Shown piece after piece: positions 35,701 to 43,536 of a DNA stretch of 64,000 nt (positions are counted from its first letter, which is position 1; each line of letters begins with the position of its first letter). The DNA lies in assembly GCA_964548365.1 (NCBI GenBank), contig CAZJRD010000011.1, forward strand, positions 10,450-74,449. The letters are read 5' to 3'. The DNA comes from B46-G9 sp964548365 (GTDB lineage: Bacteria > Desulfobacterota > DSM-4660 > Desulfatiglandales > Desulfatiglandaceae). The position numbers and the translations under genes are program-made. The notes beneath the pieces were generated by a model, which was not told where the DNA came from, did no database searches, and saw only the letters and a program-made list of their open reading frames with translations.

Positions 35701-36156
35701 CTATCTCCTTGTCAGTCCGGGCACCATGGCCGGCGGAATAACCAGTACGGGACAGGGCGACCACAGAAGAGTATCCATTGTCACCGCCCCCAAAGGACCT
35801 ACCCGAACATCTTCTCCTGTCTGGATGGGAACTTTTGTGTCGGTACCCATGACAATAAGATCCACCGATGCGTTCCTGGCGAGCTTGACAATCTCACTCA
35901 CCACATCTCCATCCGACACATTGATGGAATAATTGTCAAACCCCTGGCCCTTCATCTTGTCAACGTAGGCCTCCTTAACACGCGCTTCCGCCTTGCTTAT
36001 TTCTTTCACTGTCTCATCTTTGGTTAGGTTAAGACGTCCGAGCCCATAATAAATCCAAAGTTTTGCGTTATGTTCTTTCGCCATATTGAGCGAAAAGTGC
36101 AGGATGTGTTCACAATACTCCGTCAGGCAGGTACAAAACAGAATTTTCTTGTACAT
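35701..36156 (-). CDS. Universal stress protein (UspA family)
   Basis: A 151-residue Usp domain starting MYKKILFCTCLTEYCEHILH, with VDLIVMGTDTKVPIQTGEDV near the C-terminus. The typical G-2x-G-9x-G loop is altered, so ATP binding is less certain than for the other Usp. The ATG at 36156 is supported by GGGGGGAGGA directly upstream. It lies between the small Cys protein and the diadenylate cyclase gene and is probably part of the same transcript. Confidence 0.84.
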   Translation of the reverse strand: MYKKILFCTCLTEYCEHILHFSLNMAKEHNAKLWIYYGLGRLNLTKDETVKEISKAEARVKEAYVDKMKGQGFDNYSINVSDGDVVSEIVKLARNASVDLIVMGTDTKVPIQTGEDVRVGPLGAVTMDTLLWSPCPVLVIPPAMVPGLTRR

Positions 36157-36275
36157 CGTCCTCCCCCCTTCCTGGACAAGGGGATATCCTGGTGCGGTTT
36201 CCGTATCCTCATGCACGCACCAGGATATCCCTGTGAACGTATCTCCATCCCACCCGAACCACGGGATGGCACCGA

Positions 36276-36461
36276 TTACCTTCCGCCGTTCGGGAAGGCC
36301 ATTTCATCGCATCTCCAGCAACCCTGCTCCCGCAGGTCACCGCCAAAATCGATGTCCTTGTCGCACAGCCAGCCGTTCCCGTCTTTGTCCTGAAAGTACT
36401 TCAAAGGACGGGCAGGAATGTGGGTATCGGTGGTAGCCTCGAGTCTTTTGTCTTCTGCCAT
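36276..36461 (-). CDS. Small cysteine-containing protein of unknown function
   Basis: A 61-residue soluble protein, MAEDKRLEATTDTHIPAR at the start, with KDGNGWLCDKDID in the middle and EQGCWRCDEM near the end. The three cysteines (C-x14-C-x2-C pattern) could bind a metal or be redox active. A strong AAAGGAG lies 8 bases before the ATG and a near-consensus sigma-54 promoter 60 bases upstream, so I consider it a real gene. I do not recognise the family. It heads a run of same-strand genes (Usp, diadenylate cyclase, TPR). Confidence 0.72.
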   Translation of the reverse strand: MAEDKRLEATTDTHIPARPLKYFQDKDGNGWLCDKDIDFGGDLREQGCWRCDEMAFPNGGR

Positions 36462-36520
36462 TTTCTTTTCTCCTTTGTGATGCTGAAATATTTTTTGATT
36501 CCTGTTACTTAATTACATAG

Positions 36521-36536
36521 AGCATCAAACGTGCCA
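36521..36536 (-). promoter_or_regulatory. Near-consensus sigma-54 promoter
   Basis: The minus strand reads TGGCACGTTTGATGCT, matching the -24 TGGCACG consensus fully and the -12 TGCT element, with correct 10-base spacing between GG and GC. It lies between the sigma-54 activator gene (ends 36660) and the small Cys protein (starts 36461), placing an activator directly beside its probable target. Confidence 0.8.
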
Positions 36537-36659
36537 AAAAGGAGAAAGCGTTTCTTCAAAAAAACAACCTTGTTTTTTCAATATATTAGAAATAATGAAC
36601 AGGATAACAAGAAGAGAAGGGGCGGAGAAGAGTCGCAACTGTGCTACCGCAGGAATTAG

Positions 36660-38051
36660 CTAAGAGTGCATGAACGCTACCCTGCCTTCCGGTTTGTGCC
36701 GGCCGTCCTGATCGGGCAGACGAATACCAAGCTTTTTTATCTTGCGAAAAAGGGTTGTCTTGTGGATCCCCATCTCCCGGGCCGCAGCGAGGCGGTTCCA
36801 CTTGTTCTTCTTCAGCATAAAGATGATGAATTGCCGCTCCATTTCTTCGAAGGTGTCGGCGCGGACAAAGGAATCCAGGGTGGGACGTAACGAATCCGGC
36901 AGGTGTTTTACGTGAATCAGACCTCCCGGGGAAAGCACATACCCATGTTCGATAATATTTTCAAGCTCCCGAATATTACCCGGGTAGTCATAGCTCATCA
37001 GAATATCGAAGGCGTCGTGGGAAACGGCTGCTATATCCTTGCTGTACAGGGCCGAAAAACGACTGATGAAATGGTCAACGAGCAACGGCACATCTTCCAA
37101 CCGTTCCCGCAGAGGCGGGATCTCGAGCTTTATAACATTGACCCTGTAATAAAGGTCCTGCCTGAAAGTGCCGTCCGCCACCATCTTATTCAGGTCGCGG
37201 TTGGTTGCCGTAATGATCCGCACATTGGCGTTCAAGGGACGGGTGCCCCCGAGAGGCTCGTAGATCTTCTCCTGCAGTACCCGGAGCAACTTCACCTGGA
37301 GCGGGAGAGGCAGGTCCCCGATTTCATCAAGGAACAGGGTGCCTCCTTCGGCCCTCGCAAAACGGCCCTGCCTTGCCCTGGTGGCGCCGGTAAAGGCGCC
37401 TGATTCATGGCCAAAGAGTTCTGATTCGATCAGGGTTTCGGGGAACCCCCCGCAATTGACAGCGACAAACGGGTTTTTATTTCTCTGGCTCAATCCGTGA
37501 ATCGCCCGGGCAAAAAGTTCCTTCCCGGTGCCGCTCTCTCCGGTTATCAGCACGGTGCTGTCACTTTCCGCTATGGTAGGAAGAATACCCAGAATCTTTT
37601 TTACCTTATTACTCTTACTGATAATATCTCCAAAGGAGTAACTCTTTTTAATCTCCTTCCGGAACTCCTCAACTTGCCTGAGGTCGCGGAAGGTTTCCAC
37701 CCCTCCTCTCAAATTGCCGTCTTTATCTTTGAACACCGCAGTTGAGATGCTCACCGGGACCTGCGTTCCATGGCTGTTTTCAAGATATACAGCGAGATTC
37801 ACAACCGGCCTTCCGGTCTCAATGGTATAGCGCATGGCACAGGTGTCCCTGCAGATATTTGACTTCAAGACCTCATAGCATCGGCGACCTATTGCTTTTT
37901 TCCGTGATACCCCGGAGATGCGTTCTGCCGCCTTGTTGAAACAGGTGATCCGCCAGTCAGAATCAACCGTCATCACGCCATCACTGATACTCTGGATCAC
38001 CGCCTCAAACCGTTCGGGAGACGGGTCATCAAGGAAATATAGAGCTGTCAT
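36660..38051 (-). CDS. PAS-containing sigma-54 transcriptional activator
   Basis: A 463-residue enhancer-binding protein. A PAS domain at residues about 15-120 (AVIQSISDGVMTVDSDWRIT) is followed by the AAA+ domain with Walker A GESGTGKELFARAIH, the sigma-54-contacting GAFTGA loop (SGAFTGATRA), and EGGTLFLDEIGDLPL. The C-terminus carries a Fis-type helix-turn-helix (RLAAAREMGIHKTTLFRKI). The PAS domain has CYEVLKSNICRDTCAMRY, whose cysteines are frequent in this activator group and may sense redox state. ATG 38051 has AAGGA 8 bases upstream. The probable target promoter is at 36521-36536. Confidence 0.92.
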   Translation of the reverse strand: MTALYFLDDPSPERFEAVIQSISDGVMTVDSDWRITCFNKAAERISGVSRKKAIGRRCYEVLKSNICRDTCAMRYTIETGRPVVNLAVYLENSHGTQVPVSISTAVFKDKDGNLRGGVETFRDLRQVEEFRKEIKKSYSFGDIISKSNKVKKILGILPTIAESDSTVLITGESGTGKELFARAIHGLSQRNKNPFVAVNCGGFPETLIESELFGHESGAFTGATRARQGRFARAEGGTLFLDEIGDLPLPLQVKLLRVLQEKIYEPLGGTRPLNANVRIITATNRDLNKMVADGTFRQDLYYRVNVIKLEIPPLRERLEDVPLLVDHFISRFSALYSKDIAAVSHDAFDILMSYDYPGNIRELENIIEHGYVLSPGGLIHVKHLPDSLRPTLDSFVRADTFEEMERQFIIFMLKKNKWNRLAAAREMGIHKTTLFRKIKKLGIRLPDQDGRHKPEGRVAFMHS

Positions 38052-38093
38052 ACACAAATTCCTTGTTTGTGAAAGGTCATTGGTTGAGGCTCA

Positions 38094-38327
38094 TTACCGT
38101 GTCATAGCAGTGCCACATTTCGGGCATCGCTGATCATAGCAGGGCATACCTGCCTGGTGCGGGACCTTTTCTCCGCAGTTCGGACAAACACAATCCCCGC
38201 CCGATCCTGCGCCGGAACCACCTCCTCGACCTCTTCCACCACCGCTTCCCGTACCTCCGCGGCCTCCCATGCCTCTTCCGGTACCGGGACCTTGCCCTCT
38301 CGGGCCTGTTCCATCTCCTCTCGGCAT
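38094..38327 (-). CDS. Small glycine-rich zinc-ribbon protein (DUF5320-like)
   Basis: A 77-residue protein with a Gly/Arg-rich start (MPRGDGTGPRGQGPGTGRG) and a C-terminal zinc ribbon CPNCGEKVPHQAGMPCYDQ...CPKCG. The start motif is typical of DUF5320-like small proteins, which occur with NifX/ATPase-type proteins in anaerobes. The start at 38327 follows AAAGGAGGTGG. It lies 42 bases before the sigma-54 activator and may be co-transcribed with it. Confidence 0.75.
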   Translation of the reverse strand: MPRGDGTGPRGQGPGTGRGMGGRGGTGSGGGRGRGGGSGAGSGGDCVCPNCGEKVPHQAGMPCYDQRCPKCGTAMTR

Positions 38328-38406
38328 ACTGTCCACCTCCTTTTCAATAATAATGATTGACTCCAACGAACTTCTTGAAAAATATTCTTTCTGACCTCAG
38401 CAGCTA

Positions 38407-38515
38407 TTATAGCACAGAGTACTTTGGACCTCCGCCACCCTCTGGTGGAACCCATGTGATGTTTTCATAAGGATCTTTAATGTCGCATGTCTTGCAATGA
38501 AGGCAGTTAAAAGAG
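38407..38515 (-). pseudogene. Relict 3' end of an ETF:quinone oxidoreductase gene
   Basis: The minus strand encodes FNCLHCKTCDIKDPYENI followed by TWVPPEGGGGPKYSVL and a stop. This is the conserved C-terminal ferredoxin-like tail of electron-transfer flavoprotein:quinone oxidoreductase. Nothing of the remaining 500 or so residues is present upstream, where the thioredoxin gene ends at 38577. It is a decayed gene end within the 249-base gap 38328-38576. Confidence 0.75.
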
Positions 38516-38576
38516 AGGGCAGAGATTCCAATCCACTGCCCCCAAATCCCTTGGAAACCCCTTTATCAGCTACTGC

Positions 38577-38894
38577 TCAAAGAATGGACTCGATTTTCTC
38601 TGTAATCATTGATTCCGGGACCGCTCCTATGATTTCATCTATCCTTTTTCCGTCTTTGAAAAACATCAGCGTGGGGATGCTCATGATCCCGTAGTTCATT
38701 GCCGTTCCTTGGGCTTCATCAACATTCATCTTACAAAACTTGAATTTGCCGTCGTAATCCCCGGAAAGTTTCTCAACAGTCGGCGAAACCATGTGGCAAG
38801 GGCCACACCACGGTGCCCAGAAATCTACAAGGACCGGCATTTCCGATTTCAAGACCTCTTCCTCAAAATTCTGTTCAGTTATTTCGTTCACCAT
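38577..38894 (-). CDS. trxA: Thioredoxin
   Basis: A 105-residue thioredoxin with the active site FWAPWCGPCHMVSP (C30 and C33) and the cis-proline motif GIMSIPTLMFF. It reduces disulfides in the cytoplasm. As the last gene of the flavoprotein-ferredoxin-DUF1638-like operon (32 bases after the previous gene), it may serve that pathway rather than general metabolism. Full family length. Confidence 0.94.
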   Translation of the reverse strand: MVNEITEQNFEEEVLKSEMPVLVDFWAPWCGPCHMVSPTVEKLSGDYDGKFKFCKMNVDEAQGTAMNYGIMSIPTLMFFKDGKRIDEIIGAVPESMITEKIESIL

Positions 38895-38926
38895 TTTTTC
38901 TTTTCCTTTCTTTCCTTTTTGAAAAA

Positions 38927-39583
38927 TTATGCGTTATGCAGTTTATTCGCCTGATCAACGAGCAAGGATTTCAACCGATCCAGGCTAATGGCATATGGTT
39001 GGATAGGGATGCCCATCCAATCGGAATATTCAAGGAAATCCTCGGGACGTTCCGCCATATAGCGGTCAATGTAACCGATGCCGTCCAGGACGATCGCCCC
39101 TCCTGTATGCCGCGGGAAATTTTCATTCGCGAGCCCCTGGTCCCACCCCTTGAACACGTAGTGCCGAAATTTCACCCAGCCCGGTGTCATCCACCAGACC
39201 TTTTCTCCACCTGCCAGTTCCTGGGCTATCCGCTCCCGTTCTTCTTCACTGGCCAGCATGTCCATGCAGTGGGTCGCGTCTATCCTTGAGACATTCGGCC
39301 CCATCTCCTCAATAATTTTTTTCATGGTCCGGTAAGGATCGTCGCTGTTCACGTAACAGAATTTTCCCCCATAAACCACGAGGATCTTGTCCGCTTTCTC
39401 TTTTGCCTTGTTGACCCGATAAATCAACCGTTGCTCAAGTTCTTTTGGTATTTCGTGGAGGCCCGGGGTATTGTAAAAGATGTGTCTTGCATCCAGAAAG
39501 CCTTCCTTTTGCAAGTGGCTTAACTCCAAACTTATTGTTCCACACGCTACTATGGCTATATCTGAAAAAGATACCTGATCCAT
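38927..39583 (-). CDS. DUF1638-like protein
   Basis: A 218-residue soluble protein starting MDQVSFSDIAIVACGTISLE. Patterns VVYGGKFCYVNSDD, IDATHCMDMLASEEE and WWMTPGWVKFRHYVFKGWD resemble DUF1638 proteins, which often accompany corrinoid methyl transfer or methylamine genes. The conserved cysteines and histidine suggest metal or cofactor binding. Start 39583 is supported by AGGAGG 7 bases upstream; a longer frame would overlap the ferredoxin gene. It lies 10 bases after the ferredoxin gene. Function is not established. Confidence 0.75.
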   Translation of the reverse strand: MDQVSFSDIAIVACGTISLELSHLQKEGFLDARHIFYNTPGLHEIPKELEQRLIYRVNKAKEKADKILVVYGGKFCYVNSDDPYRTMKKIIEEMGPNVSRIDATHCMDMLASEEERERIAQELAGGEKVWWMTPGWVKFRHYVFKGWDQGLANENFPRHTGGAIVLDGIGYIDRYMAERPEDFLEYSDWMGIPIQPYAISLDRLKSLLVDQANKLHNA

Positions 39584-39593
39584 CACATTCCTC

Positions 39594-39956
39594 CTATCCA
39601 AAATGATGAAACCTGCGTTCAAGTGTCCGGTGAAACTGATCCGAAATTTGGGAAGGCTGTAGAGAAAGCGCATCTTCGGGACATTCTCGAACACAGTATC
39701 CGCAACCGATACACCTTTCGGTATCCACTTGGGCCTGTTCGTGGATAGTGATCGCCTCCACAGGGCAGACAGAGTCACACATTCCACATCCAACACATTT
39801 CACCGTATCTACGAAGGCCTTCCATTGGGGTTGGATCGACTGAAGCTTCCGGGCCTTTCCGATCCGCCTCTCCAGTGTTGCCAGCCGCTCCTTTATTACT
39901 CCAACCCTCGCCTTCAGCTCTTGAATCTCTTTTTCACGACCGACTTCATTTTCCAT
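39594..39956 (-). CDS. Two-cluster [4Fe-4S] ferredoxin with N-terminal coiled coil
   Basis: A 120-residue protein. Residues about 1-45 form a charged helix (EKEIQELKARVGVIKERLAT), likely a coiled coil. Then come two cluster motifs, CVGCGMCDSVCP and CIGCGYCVRECP, followed by a short tail. It is likely the electron carrier of the Old Yellow Enzyme-type flavoprotein encoded 16 bases upstream. The start is ATG 39956. Confidence 0.9.
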   Translation of the reverse strand: MENEVGREKEIQELKARVGVIKERLATLERRIGKARKLQSIQPQWKAFVDTVKCVGCGMCDSVCPVEAITIHEQAQVDTERCIGCGYCVRECPEDALSLQPSQISDQFHRTLERRFHHFG

Positions 39957-39972
39957 TTTTCGTCCCCTGACT

Positions 39973-41883
39973 TCACAACTGGCGAGCCAGCTCGTAGCCG
40001 CTTTGAATCGCGCTGAAAATATCCTGCACCTGATTTGCATCACCAATGATTTCTATCCTGGAGACCGCATTTTTTATCTCCCGGTCAGGTCCTTTCGCCG
40101 AATTCATTCCCGAGGAGAGAATGACCGTCTGGAAAGGTTGAAGAGACTTCTGAAACCCGCCCTGTTCCATTTCAACCTCTCCAGCAGAAAATTTCTTCAC
40201 CGTGGTATGGGGCATAAGAGTCACCTTGGTTATTTTTGCGAGCCGCATGAGGAGTAGTTTCCTCGTGATCATCTCCATCATGCTCCCGATAGGATCTGTC
40301 CGTTTCGTGGCCACCACTTCATAGCCCTGTTTGCCCAGTTTCTCCGCGATTTCCAGCCCGACTCTTCCTGCGCCGATCACCAACACTCTCGGCCCCAGGA
40401 CCTCTTTCTCTCCTTTGAAGTATTCAAGAGACGTCAGCACTTGCTGATCCTGAAGCCCGGGGATGTCCGGGATGTTTTGCACCGCTCCGGTGGCCCACAC
40501 CAGCAATTCCGGCGCCTGTTCCTGCACAAGAGCCGCATCAGCTTTCCTGTTGAGCATGACTGAAACCGGACTTTTCATGACCTGGTGCTCGAGGGCCTTG
40601 AGACCCGCTTCCATGCCCGACTTGCCAGGCGCCTGCCAGGCAAGGGTAAATTGTCCTCCCAGCTGATCACCCGCCTCTGCCAGGGTAACCTGGTGTCCCC
40701 GCTTTGAGAGGTAAAGGGCGGCGCTCATGCCCGCAGGCCCGCCGCCGGCAACAAGGACCTTCAATGGATTGACCGCCTGCTCCAATGGGGGCAACCCCAC
40801 CTCCGGATTCAGGTTGCATCCGAGGGGATTTCCGCTTTTCAGACGATGGAGGCACCCCTGGAGACAGTACCCGCAGGACATGACCTCTTCTTCCCGGCTG
40901 TCCCGCCATTTTTCAACCAGATCCGGGTCAGCGATCAAGGGCCTTCCCAGCGCCACAAGATCCGCAAGGTTTTGTTCTATCACTTCCAGGACTTTTTCTT
41001 TTCTGCCCATCCTCCCGGCTGCAATGACAGGCAAGGAGGTTTGCCCGCGAACCCAGGACAGGGAATCCATCTGAGGCTTTTCAGGAAGACTGCCATGGTG
41101 GAAGTACCAGGGCGGGCTGAAGCAGGAATTTCCCATGCCCACGTGAATCGCTGCGATCTCCTCTTGATCAGCCAGGTGCAGGAGCGACGCCAGGTCTTCC
41201 CGGCTGATCCCAGATTCCGGGGACATCTCGTTTCCGGAAATCCGCAAGATGAGAGGGATATGGGGAGCCCCTTCTTTCACCTTTGACAACACCTCCCTGG
41301 CAAACAACCGACGATCTTCACCGAAGTCATCTTCTCTTTTGTTTATCTTGCTGTTAAGAAACTGTGACACCAGATACCCGTGGCCCCCCTGGACTTCTAT
41401 CACATCAAACCTTGCGGTCACTGCCTTCGCCGCGGCAGCTCTGTATCCGTCAAGAATTTCCTGGATTTCATCCACTGTCAGGGCTGTGGATTCCTGCCCT
41501 GTAGTGAGACACGTGATCGTTGATGGAGCCCTTGGTTGCCCGCCCGACGCCTTAGGATTTGCCGCCGCACCCGCATGGTTCAGGTGGAGGCTCGCGAGCC
41601 GCCCTTGTCCGTGTATCACATCAACGATTTTCTGCAACTCGGCAGCACTCCCGGGCAGATGGACACAAAGCTGCTTTGGATGTTCTCTTCCGTCCGGCGT
41701 AACTGCAACGGGTTCCAGGATAATCAGGGCGGGCCCGTCTTTTGCGATCTGGCTGTAAAAGAGCAGTTGGCGGTCTGTTACTCTGCCATCCGGGTTCCCA
41801 TATCCAAGCTTTATGGGTGGAAAAATAAACCGGTTCACCAGTTTCTTATCGCCTATTGTATATGGTCCAAACATCCTTTCCAT
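39973..41883 (-). CDS. Old Yellow Enzyme-type FMN/FAD/Fe-S oxidoreductase (2,4-dienoyl-CoA reductase/TMADH family)
   Basis: A 636-residue multidomain flavoprotein. The N-terminal FMN barrel starts FGPYTIGDKKLVNRFIFPP and includes LHLNHAGAAANPKA. A [4Fe-4S] motif CGYCLQGCLHRLKSGNPLGC joins it to C-terminal nucleotide-binding domains (VLVAGGGPAGMSAALYLSKRG; VLVIGAGRVGLEIAEKLG). Relatives reduce dienoyl-CoA or enones or demethylate amines. The ATG at 41883 has AGGAGG 6 bases upstream, preceded by a sigma-54 promoter at 41938-41953. It is the first gene of a four-gene operon (ferredoxin, DUF1638-like, thioredoxin). The substrate is unknown. Confidence 0.9.
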   Translation of the reverse strand: MERMFGPYTIGDKKLVNRFIFPPIKLGYGNPDGRVTDRQLLFYSQIAKDGPALIILEPVAVTPDGREHPKQLCVHLPGSAAELQKIVDVIHGQGRLASLHLNHAGAAANPKASGGQPRAPSTITCLTTGQESTALTVDEIQEILDGYRAAAAKAVTARFDVIEVQGGHGYLVSQFLNSKINKREDDFGEDRRLFAREVLSKVKEGAPHIPLILRISGNEMSPESGISREDLASLLHLADQEEIAAIHVGMGNSCFSPPWYFHHGSLPEKPQMDSLSWVRGQTSLPVIAAGRMGRKEKVLEVIEQNLADLVALGRPLIADPDLVEKWRDSREEEVMSCGYCLQGCLHRLKSGNPLGCNLNPEVGLPPLEQAVNPLKVLVAGGGPAGMSAALYLSKRGHQVTLAEAGDQLGGQFTLAWQAPGKSGMEAGLKALEHQVMKSPVSVMLNRKADAALVQEQAPELLVWATGAVQNIPDIPGLQDQQVLTSLEYFKGEKEVLGPRVLVIGAGRVGLEIAEKLGKQGYEVVATKRTDPIGSMMEMITRKLLLMRLAKITKVTLMPHTTVKKFSAGEVEMEQGGFQKSLQPFQTVILSSGMNSAKGPDREIKNAVSRIEIIGDANQVQDIFSAIQSGYELARQL

Positions 41884-41937
41884 AAAGGACCTCCTCTTGG
41901 GACTGGCCAATTCATTTGATTATCAGCTCTCTATTAG

Positions 41938-41953
41938 AGCACAATATGTGCCA
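41938..41953 (-). promoter_or_regulatory. Sigma-54 promoter of the flavoprotein operon
   Basis: The minus strand reads TGGCACATATTGTGCT with GG and GC spaced by 10 bases, 55 bases before the flavoprotein start. The AT-rich 190 bases between it and the regulator gene (41954-42144) are a good place for activator-binding sites. I do not support the plus-strand open frame there as a gene. Confidence 0.75.
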
Positions 41954-42144
41954 ATCACATACAGATGCAAAAATCAAGTGGTTTCAATTGGTTATGAAAG
42001 ACCTGATCACATAATTAAGGTTTTAAAAGAAGAATATAGAAAAACTTCGAAATGGTTTTTAGAAGATTTTCAAAATGGCTTTACTTCCCTGGTAGACAGC
42101 CGGCATTATTAAATCCCGAAAAGATGAAGCGTGCACCGTGACTC

Positions 42145-43536
42145 TTACAACCCGAGCAGTTTCTTTCTCCGGTAGCGGAAGGTGTGGTGATTCATGTTCA
42201 ACAGCCGCGCGGCCTTGCTCTCATTCCCCCCGGCCAGCTTGAACGCCTGCTCAATGTAATGCCTTTCAAAGGCTTCTTTTGCCTCATCCAGCTCCATCCC
42301 TTCCTTGGGAAAGGGTGGAAAAGGCATTATTTCCCCTTTTAGTGGTCCTTGTTCCGCGCCCGGTTTTTTTGCGATACCAAGATTTTCCATGGTGAGGACA
42401 GGACCGCTGCCTATGAGAACGCCTCGTTCAATCAGGTTCCTCAGTTCCCGCACGTGGCCTGTCCACGTGTGGTCAAGCAGCCCGTTTTCGGCATCTTTTG
42501 ACAGTGTACTTATTTTCTTCCCGAATTTTGCGGTGAATTCCAGCAGGAATGTACGCGCAAGTGGAATGATATCATCCTTACGTTCGTTTAACGACGGGAC
42601 CTCTACCCTGATAACTCCCAGCCTGAAATAGAGATCCTTCCTGAACTGACCTCTTTTCACCATGTCTTCCAGGTTTTTATTGGTAGCGGAGACCACCCTT
42701 GTCTGCACCTTGCGCTGCCTGGTCCCGCCCACCCGGTAAAACTGGCCATCTTCCAGAAACCGGAGCAACTTGGCCTGGGCCTCCTGGCTGAGATCACCCA
42801 CCTCGTCAAGGAACAAGGTCCCTCCCGCCGCCTTTTCAACCAAACCGATCTTGCCCGAAGGACTTGCCCCGCTGAAGGCACCCTTCTCGTACCCGAAAAG
42901 TTCACTCTCCACGAGATCCTTGGGGATGGCAGCGCAATTGACCGTCACTATGGACCCCCGGAAATTCGGACTCCGGTAATGGATCGCGCTCGCAATCAGC
43001 TCTTTCCCGGTTCCGGTCTCTCCGATAATCAGGATAGGCGTGTCAGGGCTCTTCGCCACCTGTTCGATAAATTCCATTACATCCTGGATCGCATTGCTTT
43101 CGCCAATAAAACAGGGGAGATTCTCCTTCAGGTACTTCTCCTGGAGCGCCTGGACCTCCTTTTTCAGCTTTACCGTCTCCAGTGCGTTCCGGATACTTAC
43201 TTCCAGGGCATCCATGTGAATGGGCTTTACCACGTAATCATGGGCGCCCAGTTTCATGGCTGATATGACAGTTTGTACGTCCTCATAAGCGGTTATCATG
43301 ATAACCGGTATATCGCTGTTCCCTCTCTTTATTTCTTTGAGGGCTTGTATACCGTCCATCCCGGGCAGGCCGATATCCAGCAGGATCAGGTCAGGCGGTT
43401 CACTTCCCATGTCCTCGAGGGCGGATTCCGCCGTTGCAAACGGTTTGATGGAATACTCCCCTTCCAGGGCCACCGCTATTCCCTCCCTAATGACTTCCTC
43501 GTCGTCAATCACAAAGATGGTACACCTAGTCATCAA
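42145..43536 (-). CDS. NtrC-family sigma-54 response regulator
   Basis: A 463-residue regulator with a receiver domain (phospho-acceptor in DLILLDIGLPGMDGI, DYVVKPIHMDALEV), an AAA+ domain with Walker A GETGTGKELIASAIH, GAFSGA loop (KGAFSGASPSG) and GGTLFLDEVGDLS, and a Fis-type HTH at the end (AGGNESKAARLLNMNHHTFR). GAFSGA in place of GAFTGA is a known variant. It overlaps the kinase gene by 4 bases and lies just before the sigma-54 promoter of the flavoprotein operon, its likely target. Confidence 0.93.
   Translation of the reverse strand: MMTRCTIFVIDDEEVIREGIAVALEGEYSIKPFATAESALEDMGSEPPDLILLDIGLPGMDGIQALKEIKRGNSDIPVIMITAYEDVQTVISAMKLGAHDYVVKPIHMDALEVSIRNALETVKLKKEVQALQEKYLKENLPCFIGESNAIQDVMEFIEQVAKSPDTPILIIGETGTGKELIASAIHYRSPNFRGSIVTVNCAAIPKDLVESELFGYEKGAFSGASPSGKIGLVEKAAGGTLFLDEVGDLSQEAQAKLLRFLEDGQFYRVGGTRQRKVQTRVVSATNKNLEDMVKRGQFRKDLYFRLGVIRVEVPSLNERKDDIIPLARTFLLEFTAKFGKKISTLSKDAENGLLDHTWTGHVRELRNLIERGVLIGSGPVLTMENLGIAKKPGAEQGPLKGEIMPFPPFPKEGMELDEAKEAFERHYIEQAFKLAGGNESKAARLLNMNHHTFRYRRKKLLGL

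Noticed and set aside
41813..42112. 99-codon plus-strand frame over the start of the flavoprotein gene and its promoter region
   Set aside because: It overlaps the flavoprotein start antisense and covers the sigma-54 promoter; the AT-rich second half is better explained as a regulatory spacer.
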